Assembly: GCF_037975245.1 (NCBI RefSeq)
Contig: NC_092575.1
Span: 20,533,841-20,597,840 of the forward strand
DNA: 64,000 bases
Reading direction: 5' to 3'
Source: Apostichopus japonicus
Lineage: Eukaryota; Echinodermata; Holothuroidea; Aspidochirotida; Stichopodidae
Part shown: piece by piece, positions 46,001-57,900 of the stretch
How positions within the stretch are numbered: the first letter of the stretch is position 1
Layout of the letters: each line of letters starts with the position of its first letter
Notes under the pieces: model-generated
What the model saw: only the letters and a program-made list of their open reading frames with translations
Database searches by the model: none
What the model was told of the DNA's origin: nothing
Translations under genes and position numbers: made by a program

Positions 46001-48948
46001 ATCATCAAAATTATCACACTTGACATGATTTTCCAGAGACATTTATAACCAGGTATGACTCATACTGTAAGGAGTGTCAGTGCAATCCACTACTGTAGTA
46101 CAGTCTTAGTAGTAACAGAACATGGAATGTTTAGCCCAGGTCCCTGGTGCGGTTAGTTAGTACAGGCCTGTCAAATGTATATTTGTATAATATAATATGA
46201 CACTGGATGTACAAGTTTCAATTTCATTTGTTATTCTACACTTCTGAAAGAAAATAACTAATAAAGATCTCAAATAATCAGAAAAAAATAAACATCCATA
46301 TTATAAATTTAAAAAAAAAATCAAATTGGTTAGTTAGTACAGGCCTGTCAAATGTATATTTGTATAATATAATATGACACTGGATGTACAAGTTTCAATT
46401 TCATTTGTTATTCTACACTTCTGAAGGAAAATAACTAATAAAGATCTCAAATAATCAGAAAAAAATAAACATCCATATTATAAATTTTAAAAAAAAAATC
46501 AAATTGGGAAAACATTGTCTCTAAAGGCTAAGTCTTCTAGCAAAAGAATTGTCCTTTATGTTAGAGATACTTACCTAACTGTAGCCTGGTATGGGACTGG
46601 TTTACTCTTCGAAGGGCTTTTTGGTTTAGGAGCGACGGCAGGCGGTACTTTGCTAGATGACCCCTGAGCAGGGAATTGAGCCGGCTTGGGAGGAGGGACG
46701 TCTGATGGTGCTGGAAAAGAAAAAATACATCAAAACATCAAAAACATAATTTTGACAAGTTACTTATTTCACCACATTTTGATCCCTTCACGACACAAAG
46801 ACTGAGCAAAGCAAAAACCCCTGATGTCAACAAAACTTGAACATGATTTACAACGATTCATTCCCAGATATCACTTCATCACTTGTCAGACTTTTACAGG
46901 CATACGCAGGATGTCCACATAGCAACAAACATAAATTTCAGTAACCGAAAGAAAATATTTAAAAACACAAACGAATCATCTGCATGTTGCTGAAAGTTAT
47001 TAGTTTAAGAGGAAGTCTTACATGAACAATTCTCCATTTTGTTCAGCTTGACATTCTACATATAACAACAACAACAGCTGTACACAGACAGAGAGACAGA
47101 CAGACAAAGGGACCAGCAATATTCCTGAAACGGTGCTCGCTGCCTCCTTATTCGAGGCAAGATTCAGTGCGAGGGATGATATGATTCTGGCAAACATACC
47201 CAGCAGATCTGCGTCCAGGTGTATCCCATTTCACGATCTAATTACAGGACACGCAGATTCAGTCTTGGAAAAAACTCACTTGTTCAGTGCATAATTTATT
47301 GGCTAAATTACATACAGGGTACTTCGAAATGCAATGTTATTTATAAGGAAGTGAAAGAGTTTCCCAGGCCCCTTTGAATTATCTAGCTAGCTTATGATCA
47401 CTTTCAGAGAAGAAATACACCCGATCTAGCACTTCCTCAGCAAAGCCAATAGTTGCCAAAAAATTGCTTTGTTAATATAGACTTAACATATTGCTATTAA
47501 GTTCTCAAATCGAGAATTCATTTTGATCACTCTGACCTCCATAGATAGCACCTGCCAGATATGTACTGTACAGAAGTTAATGTTACGATTCAGTATGATC
47601 CTAAGAAATAATGTGGAAAAGCTCGGCTAGTTAGCGTCAGCGCCACCAGGTACACACTGAATCTAAATACTGAGATATACAGGATGCAACTACACTCCTA
47701 AACTGATATATGGTTATTTCCTTTAACGTAGGCCTACATCTAAAACGATGAGAATGTTCAGTTCATGTTTTAATGCATTGTAACTCCACCAAAAAGGAAA
47801 AAATGAAGCTAATTAGGAACAAGGCAAAAACAAAAAACCATGAAAGGAGAAATAGATACCTACATTTTCATAAATAGATTAGCGACACAATACACAGAAT
47901 ATCCTTGTAAAGTTGATCCGAACACTGAATGTACACTGTTTCCAATGGAGGACCTAATGTCATATGAAACTCAATTATAGCACATTTACATATGTACAGC
48001 AATAAACAACTGTTAAAGCTTGTAAAAGCTACTTTCAGGTTCACAGCAGCGGGCGGTCCCTTCTATGTGCTAATGCTTGTTATGATTAGTTTCTTTCTAT
48101 TGATTGTTAAAGTATAAACAGTACCATAAATATTATTCCTATCTCTATGTTATAGTTAATAGGAAGTTCACCTTTGATATGAGATTTTGTTGTAATCTGG
48201 GTTGATTCAATGTCATATCTCACATTTTCGGTGAAGACTGCTAAGGTTAGGGACCCTACTACCTGATACTTTTATCAACTCTACTGTGTTTCTGCCATAA
48301 TGATGCGTCAATCATTTAAAATTCAGTCTCTCAAAATTATAGTCCACACATTCAGTCGAACTTTCACCTGCTGTCTGTTGTCAAAGTCATTGCAGGGGGC
48401 GCTGGGGAGATTTAGCTCCCCCACCCGACAACCCCCACAGAACATTACAATACTTCCTAGTACATGAATATATATATACATGAATATATATAACAGGTAT
48501 GGACAGTACAACCTAAACAGTCAATAATTCTTCAACATTTGTTTCAAATGTTGAAAAATATAGCAACATTTTGCATCTAAAAAAGCAACCATCATTTATC
48601 AAAATTGTCTCAAAGGGAAGGGCAACCCCCCCTTCCCAAAGATGACTCCACAAACACCTAGGCCAGCCCCCTCCCCTGTCCCCTCCATGTAAAAAAAAGG
48701 TGGTTGCATCCATGAGGCATTGTTGTTGAATAGTTATGACATCTCCCTTAATTACTCTTGAAGTGAAACTGTTCGTCAATATAAGGCACTTTTATCATTA
48801 AGTTCACTTTGATGGGTTTGCTTCCCCCCCCCCCCTCCCTCCAAATACCAAAAACAGGACAGCTTAACTGACCTTGGATCCAATCCTTGTAATGCAAAGA
48901 CAATATGTACCTAGCAATTGCATCCCACCACACAACATATCTTGCTGG

Positions 48949-48997
<49 letters not shown>

Positions 48998-51900
48998 CCC
49001 ATTCTATAGGTTCAGGCTGACATTTATGTTATCATTCAGAAAGCAACAATGGTTTCATAAACAATTTTGGGAAAACACATTCCTTACCTTCGTCACCTTT
49101 GGCATTAAACCCCATAAATTCCTGATTAAAAGAAACAAACTTTCCAAGGCCCCTAAGGGGTATCAGTCTGGTGGGTAAATGCAACTAATACAAGGACTCA
49201 ACGAATTTGATTTACACAGAATTTCAAACTAATGACACTTGCATCTGCATGTAATACAGACCGTATATTTAATTGAGGTAATTGCTGACAGAGTGACAGT
49301 GTCGGAGAAGATATTGAATTCAATATTGAAAAAATACAAATCGCAGGAGACAGAAATACTCTGGAAATCTTTACCAGTTGACCAAATTTGTTTTTAGTTT
49401 ACATTGATCTTGTTCCTCACAACTCCCCTTCTCCCTCTCCCCCTTCCACTCTAGTCCCACGACCAGTGTTGATACTCTATATCCACTTAAAACAATCCCT
49501 TTCTCCCGTCCCTACCACTCCCTCCCTCCCTCCCTCCCTTATTCCCTATGGCAATGGCTTGTGCTCTGTTTGTATCAAGCTATTTCGCTACCCCCTCCCC
49601 TCAACCCCCCACTTTTCCCTCATCCTTAATGACAATGGTGTGTACTCTTTCATACCAATAAAGACACCCCCATATTTCCCAACCCCCCCCTCCCACCACC
49701 TTGCCCAATGGTTTGTTCTCTCTCCTACCAATAAAGACAGCCTCCATATTTCCCCACCCCCACCACCTTGCCCAATGGTTTGTTCTCTCTCCTACCAATA
49801 AAGACAGCCTCCATTTTTCCCAACCCACCCCCCACCACATTCACAATGGTTTGTACTCTCTCCTACCAATAAAGACACCCCCCCATATTTCCCACCCCCC
49901 CACCTTCCCCAATGGTTCATACTCTCTCCTACCAATGAAGACATACCTTTGGTAAACTGGTATTGAGCTGCTTCCAGATCTTGGAGCAGACTGTCTAGTT
50001 CATGCAGGTTGTCCATCTTGTTCCCTGTATGCTGTTGTTGCTGTTGCTGGGGTTGTTGGGATTGCTGTTGGTAGTTGGCAGGCTTTGAGCGTATTGGTTG
50101 AGCGTATGTTGGTTCTTGGGGTTGGTTCAGTACCCTTGGTCTGGCCGGTTTTGGTGGAGGTGTATTTGAATTGAACGCTGGTGCTGATTGGTTGAATGAA
50201 GTTTTATGAGGCTGGCTATACAGCGGCTCCGCAGGAACTTGGCTCTGTTGATGCTGTTGCACGGTGTAAGTCTGTTTCACGTACTAACGAAGAAGAATAA
50301 GCAGGAAAAAAAGGTGAAAAGGTCACAAAGTGATCCAAAAATGTTTCCACTTATTCCAAAGCCATTATTATCAAAGTGTTACAGTTTAATTCACAGAATA
50401 ACAAGATATCAAATCATAAATTTGTAGAACTGTTTTCGACATATGTGTGGCATCCGAAATGGAACCATCAAGGAATGATTTATGACCTATTACAATATAA
50501 CCCGACAAAACGGAGCAACTCTCCTTGTATTAAACATGTAAACAGACTGCCTAACTCATGGTATAAAAGAAAACAACAAAGTATTTTATACAAAAAGAAT
50601 TTCTGCAGTATATCTTACCTTCCAAAGATTATTTCTCTACAGAAAGATGGAGTATTTATAACACACACTGACACACCAGTTCGGTAATTGTACAGTTCTT
50701 CCCACGAACATAAATGAACTTTGTAATATTCAGACTGTTATGTACAGCTCTACTCCTACCAACAAACAGGAGTAAAGCCACATACATACTAATCTACCCA
50801 CTTAGTCTTCCCACACAGACTTCCCCCGACGGAAGTGGTGCGAAAATTAATATCTTTGTGTATGAATATGTCTATCATCTACGCAGAGAATATCACAAAA
50901 GATTCTCCATGGCCAACATAACCAGTTTCCTCCTATATCCTGCTGTAGTAATCCAAGACAATATTGATTAACAAATAAAATGCTCCCCTAGCAACAGCAA
51001 TGTGCCAGTATGTTGTAACCAGAGGTAATCCGGGGAAGAATATTTTTTGTATGGTTGGATATTATAGAGGCTATCTATGTTTGAACCACAAATGGGTAGT
51101 CAAAGAGATATTTACTTTATAAGTATTGTTTTAGTGTACTTTAAGTTTATCTGTATTTGGTGTACAGCTTACGGTTGGTTCATGGTGATGCACTGTTGTT
51201 ATATGGTGCGTCTAGGGTTTATGGGTTTTGAAGTATTTACAAAATGTTACAGTTTAATAGTTCTGAAGTAAAGGGGGACACAAACCTAAAAATTATCTAT
51301 CTTAGCTTATATGACAGCACAAACTTTCTAATACAGCAAAGAAAACATTCTTGATCCTTTTGAGAGAGATATATGGCAGTTTAAAAGAGGTGGTGTCTAG
51401 AGAGCTGTTCTTTCGTAAATCTGTGATTGCAACGATGTGAAAACTTTAATCTTTCTCTTTCGTTTTGGTTTTCTTTACTCAAGGTAGAATGTCAAAAAGT
51501 GTTGACACTGCAAGCAAAGACAGTTTCAATATTTTAGATTGAACGTAAACATTTAGAAAGGACAAAAATCTGAAGCACCTGTACTAGCTTTGAAAGATCA
51601 CAACAAACTGCATGTTGTCCACCACATGTGAGTGACCCATAGCACAAACTATTGTACCGTACCTATTTTACATACGCCAGTGAATTGAGAACAACACTTA
51701 CTTTCAAAGAAATTCTTTACTTACCATGTAATTACTGTACTTTCAAAGACATTTCTTCTTCTACTTTTCTTTCAGTTAATAGAATTCCCCTCACAAATAA
51801 TTTTCCTTTGTCTTGTTCTGTATATTTATTCAAAACCAAACAGATTATTCCAGAGGTAATTGCAGTATCCTAGTGTAGTTAGTGTACAACTTACAGTGTT

Positions 51901-54900
51901 TGTATGTGCAATAGCACATATGCAGCATTTAATAACAACAGAACAGTATCACTCCAAACAGGATGGTTGATGCAGGCGATATGCCAACATATAGAACAAG
52001 GTGAAGGAAGGTAAGTCTCGTCATTTACACTGTCAAGACAGGATGTTTATTTAGATATTTTGATAAGCTATTTGCGGAAAATGGTCAGTTTGTGTGGGTT
52101 AATTGAAGATTACGATGGAAGCCAAACCAAGGAGGAAATGTAAAGATCACATCTCAATTTAACTTCAACTTTGACCTTATTTCTTTCAGGTGTTGAAAAG
52201 TGTGCGTCATTCTCTGTCTACATTCTAAAGTCCTTATGTATTAAGTTAATTATCATTCGCATGATAATCAAACTACAAGAGATATTAATTCATGGACAGA
52301 TTACACAAGTACAAATAACAAATATGTGTACTGTGTCACCATTATACATGGAACCAAGTTACCAACAGTTAATGTTGCAATTAATGTTGTGTGCATATAT
52401 ATACAAAATGGCAGCTCCCACATTATATTTATATATTATATTTTATATATATATATATATATAGAAATGAAAATACAAATACAAATAGAAATATATATAG
52501 AAATACAAATAGAAATATATATATAAATAGAAATATATATGTGAGCTGTCATTTTGTTAATCTGTGATGTTATAATACCACTACTGTAGGATCTGAAAAC
52601 TTCTTATTTTCTCTTTCTTTTTCTTAATGACACTTTTCAAGCTTGAATGCTAACAGTGAATTGAAATCAATGTGCCATCAGTAGGTCATTTTAAGAGCTT
52701 CAATATATTACATTCACCCATATCAACCAAAACCCATCTCCATTACAGAATAAAAGTATGGTTGTAAATAAAGAAAAAAATATAACACATTGAGGCCCAT
52801 TTATGGCTCAATGATGTCACATTTATATTTAGATTTCATCAAGTCTTTAGTATTGTGTTTTGAAAGAACAGTGAATCTCTGATATCTGCCATATGAAATA
52901 AGATTCATTTTTAGCTGATTGGGAAAGTTGTTCGTGACAGTTAACTCTATCAACTAGGACAATAACATGGTTGGTCTGTCACCTTTATTATTCATTACTT
53001 TCAGACATTATAAATTGTGATGTCTAAATAAATAACTTATTTAAAGTATTGCTGATAAAATGTATGACAAGCTTTGAAAGCTGTAGTTTGTTGTTCTGCC
53101 ATTCCTACCTCAAGTCATATAATATTCACATATAATTTGGATACGCCTCAATTGATCTGAATAGATCTATTTAGTCCTAACCATAGCAATATAGAACCAA
53201 TCAGTGGGTTATATAATATCGATTTTTTACTCAAAACTGTGGAAATTTGGTGTCATTAAGATATGAATCTGATATACTTTTTTTTCGTGTTCCGAACCTC
53301 TAAACTATTTGCCTTCTGGTGTGAGTTAAGTCTGGTTGCGAAAAAAGTTTCAAAAGATACAGATTGTATATCCAGGCATGTTTTATATTCCTTTAACAGT
53401 CAGGCATGGATACCGCCAGATGTTGGCAAACCTCAAAACACTCCGCAGCTTTAAGGTCAATATGTCTACCGATTCTTCCGTGAATGATGGAAGACGAAAA
53501 ATTGCCAATCTTATCCAACAAACGAATAAACTACGACCAGCTCCAAACACCATTAAAAGCACAAACCCTGACAGCTAAGCTATGTGAGAAGCCATGCATT
53601 GCTAAATATTGTAACAGACAGAATACTACTAAAGACAGTTGCAGATTTTACCCTCTAAACCAAACTCTGGTATATTGTTGTTGTTTTTTGTTGTGTTGTT
53701 ATAAATCAGCGTTCTGAGCTGATTTGATCAAGCTTGTTTATTATAGTTAATTTGATATTAAAATCGGATTTACATAATTTCCATAAATTGAAAGAAATCT
53801 CCGTTAACGCTCAATGGATAACCTCATGTGTCTTCAGTTTATGGATTCCTGTGGCCTTTGAGCAATATTACATGAGTATGTTTGGTAATTCTGATGACTA
53901 ATGAAACTTAAATATTCTGCAAGGAAAAATACATAACTTGCTAATATCAACATTCAATCTATGACAAAAACTAGGAGGGAAAGGGATGGAGGGGTGGGGG
54001 GGAGGAGATGGATGAGGGGATGGAGGAGGGTTTTTTTTGGTACTTCTGATGACTAATGAAATTGTAGAATATCAAAGGATGAATTCATTCTGGCTCACAT
54101 CAACGTTCAAGCCATAATAAAATCTAGGAGGGAAAGAGTTGGAGAGATGAGGGGAATGAGGAGGAGGATGGAGGATATTTTTTTGGTATAATTGATGACT
54201 AATGAAATTTATAGAATCTGAAAGGAAGAATTAATTACTTATTCATATGTTCAATCCATAATAAAATCCATGAAAGGGGTGTAGAGAGGTGCCAGGCAAT
54301 AGAGGGGAAGGGGAGGGGGGATATAACTCTAATTGCAGAAATACAGAAAGCTGCATCAATAACAACAGTACAAGAAGACAATGTAACCATAAAAATAGCA
54401 CCAACCCGTGAAGGCTGCTGAGGAGATGGTGAGAAAGTTCCGTTAGGAATTTCTGAATACACAGGCGATCCTGGTGATTGGAGCGGGGCTGGAGGAGGGT
54501 GGTACGGAGCAGGAGACTTCTGAACGGCAGGGTCTGTCTGATCGTAAGCGGTTTTAAACTGGTTTGTCGTCGACTCTAGGTCTGCCAGTAATTTATCTGA
54601 AAAAGAACAGGAAGAGAAATTCTTAAACATGACCAAAAAAAAAAAATTAGTCTGAAGAGAAATTTAGCCTCACAAGGTATCATGTATTAATATGAATTTT
54701 GTATACCTTTACCTTGTTGCTCTGGTATGCCAGAATATATTTCAAAAACATTACCTTGTTGTATGATGTCGAAAGTCTCTGAATGCAATACGTTGTGGCT
54801 GATTATAGTATCCAGAAAACATTCAAACTGAATGGTACTGTAGGGTATCAATCACCATATGGCTACTACTGTAGCTCCCTTTAGATCACTGCAACATTTT

Positions 54901-57900
54901 ACCCTCAATTCTCAGACTGAGTGAGTATGAGTAAAATTTGATAAAGCCTTTTTTTTTTTCAATGCATTTGTCTCGACTTGCTTCTCAGAAATTTTAATTA
55001 GAGATGTTGATGGGGATTCCGTGTTCCATTGTACCAGCATTTAACAAAACTCCACTATGGATGACTTGCACACTGAAAGTCTAGTTGCAAAAAAAGACAA
55101 TTTCTATTCACAGAATTCTGCTTTAGTTAGTTAGTAAACAATTTGTAAGTACCTGCAAATGTATCAATTTAAGAATTAAAAAATGGGCATGATTGTATCG
55201 GCAGTATCAACCTAACATGGAGAACATTAAGTACTTATAAAACTGTAAAACCAATGCATTTAATAATCACTGCATGTAATATACAACTGCCCCCATACAG
55301 TACAATTCAATTATATATTAGTCCTCTACACAATCTTAATGGGAACTACTGTACTGTAATGACAATTCATTCAGCCACCTGATCAGGTTTCTATTCTGTA
55401 TCCAACATGAACCAAAGCAAAAATGAAATACTTGGTTTCCTTTCTTCTAATCAATCAAATACAGAAGTGAAATACTTGTTTTTTTTTCTTTAATCAATCA
55501 AATACAAAAATGAAATACTTGGTTTCCTTTCTTCTAATCAATCAAATACAAAAGTGAAATACTTGGTTTATTTTCTTCTAAATCAAGCAAATACTAAAAT
55601 GGAAATACTTGGTTCCTTTTCTTCTAAATCAATCAAATGCAAAAGTGAAATACTTGGGTTTTTTCTTTAATCAATCAAATACAAAAGTGAAATACTTGAT
55701 TTCCTTTCTTCTAATCAATCAAATACAGTTCTAAGTGAAATACTTTGTTTTTTTCTTTAATCAATCAAATACAAAAGTGAAATACTTGGTTTATTTTCTT
55801 CTAATCAATCGATACAAAAGGGAAATACTTGGTTTCCTTTCTTCTAATCAATCGATACAAATGTGAAATACTTGGTTTCCTTTCTTATGATAATCAAGTC
55901 AATGAGGTTTCACTTTAGTTTCAATGTGATAAGAGAAATGTTCACATAACTGTCTGTGGACAAATTTGTTGAAGCAAAGTTATTACCAGTCTGCTTAATT
56001 TTTAATAGTTCTTTAAACTATTATAAATTACTGTTGCCTCAAATCTCTCAATTACAATATTACTTTGATCAAGACTATCTCACTCTGCTCAAAATATCAC
56101 ATATTACCAACAAAAGGTCTAATATCTTTTCCTCTTTTCAGAAATAACTACAGTTATAAGTATGGAATAACATTTTTCCAATTGTAATGGAAATGCCTTT
56201 TATACTCAGCTATTAACAATGTTGAGCCTTAAACCCAACGAGACGGGACTGAGACAACTTTTCAGTTTGGTCGACAATTTCACCAAGCACGGTGTAGCAC
56301 ATGTTTATTCATCAATGTTAGCTGTGACTGAATCATACATGTCCAATAAACGCATTCATCTTTTCCACTAATGCTGTCATCCATTATACAAACTTTGCAA
56401 ATAGCAATGTTTTCTATGTTTTGAATTATTTGCTCTGTGCAAAGAAGAAGTAGAAGAAGAAGGAGTTCAAACAAATAACCAATCTAAAGCACGACCAGTC
56501 ATTACAGGCTGCCGCACTTTCCCTCGTCAGTCCACGCAAGAGCAAGCGTGCATCTTATAGGTTCGCTTCAGGGACGTTAATAATTGTCAATTTCACTGCC
56601 AGATCAAACTCTCTCTACTTTCAACCCTTCAGCTCAAGAATGAGGCAAATCCATACTAGAAGAAATGACTCACCCGATAAGAAAAGAAACACAGAAAATG
56701 CTTGACAAACAGTAAAAGGCTGCTGCGTATAATTAGCTCAGTGATGAGTAATACGGAGGAACTTACAAAAATTGCGAAATTTCCAATCCAAATTGGCCGA
56801 GGAAGGTGAGAGGAAGGGGAGAGGCAGCGAAATCTCACACCATCGATATGTACAGTATGTTAAAACTAGTTTCGAATTAGGGATGGAGAACTAAACTCTC
56901 CCAAATGACCCAACTAATAAGAAGGCTACTAGAAGGAAATGCACGTTTCCTTTCAAACACGAAAGACTGCTTCTAACAGGTGTAGACTGCAGTGATATAT
57001 CCCACAAAAGAGGGCAATAGAGTATGTTGTACAAAACCATGCATACCTGTAGTTAGCAACAAATCAAAATAAAGGAGATGACCCATTTGGGAATTGGCAA
57101 AATGAATGAGGGTATGAGTACCCACGTACCCCTGTATGAGTACCCCATACTCAATATGAGTACCCCTATCAGTAATGTACATTAGAATCGGGTTATGGGT
57201 AATTGGGTATGATGGTGTACGGTAAATTTCGCGATCCGTAAAGCGCATTAATGTTCTTTTAAAGGATAGTAGTGAGGAAGACCTCTCTTATGTTACCCAC
57301 TGGTTTAGCTCTATCCTCCAGCTATGTGATTTCATCGATGGTTTGACCAGATTCCACCAGAAATACAGAGAATGATACTTATAATGGTTCAGACTTACTC
57401 CCTGCATGCGTTGAAGTTTACTCTATAATTCCTCTAAATGGGTGGAATAATCCACGAAAGCGTCTCAAAATACAAAATTGATGTTCAATTGTTTCTCCTT
57501 GCAATTTTGGCCATTTTCATTAAGGATTTGTGAATTAAAATTGCGATTGAAAAAGTGGTAACAATTTGACTTAAGAACACCTCAACTACAGTACAGTGTC
57601 AGGCAATGCAGCAAAATATGTGTACAGTGTAAAAACAGCATACAAAGTTATGGGACATGAGCCTATACCGTACACCACCACACTAAACCTAAGCAAACCA
57701 ACATCTGCCACCCGGTCTGCCAACCAGGCTGTGTTTGCAACCATGTCATACAAACACAAATGAACAAACCAATAACACAAATTTATTTATTATTTGTTGT
57801 CTGATAAAAATTGGTGTTCATAAAAACTTTAATTCCAATTTCCTGTTCAATAACTTTGACTTTTTTACAATGACTCTTTGTATACCTGAACATGCCTGGC

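Larger units (their letters stand above)
50284..54405 (-). other. PXN: Paxillin intron (4.1 kb)
   Basis: Contains a TA-rich and AAATAGAAATATATAT repeat (52436-52545) and the 150-bp three-copy array (53884-54320). A plus-strand open stretch at 53336-53578 is not recognised and is treated as chance. No exon in the paxillin phase was seen. Confidence 0.7.

Noticed and set aside
49388-49955. Overlapping Pro-rich plus-strand frames with LPTNKD-type repeats
   Set aside because: They are the translated minisatellite next to the LD2 exon; frame changes between copies show no coding constraint.
53336-53578. 80-codon plus-strand frame with fairly protein-like composition
   Set aside because: No recognised domain, no splice context, and it lies antisense in a paxillin intron.
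54700-54860. 53-codon minus-strand open stretch (contains [12 protein letters not shown]) with GTAATG and GTAAAG after CAACAAG
   Set aside because: It looks exon-like, but its phase creates a stop when joined from the first exon, the acceptor is poor and no homology is recognised.
56656-57400. Two GTAAGT donors on the minus strand (near 56764 and 57393) as extra paxillin 5' exons
   Set aside because: No phase-compatible ATG or convincing acceptor accompanies them; isolated donor matches are common.
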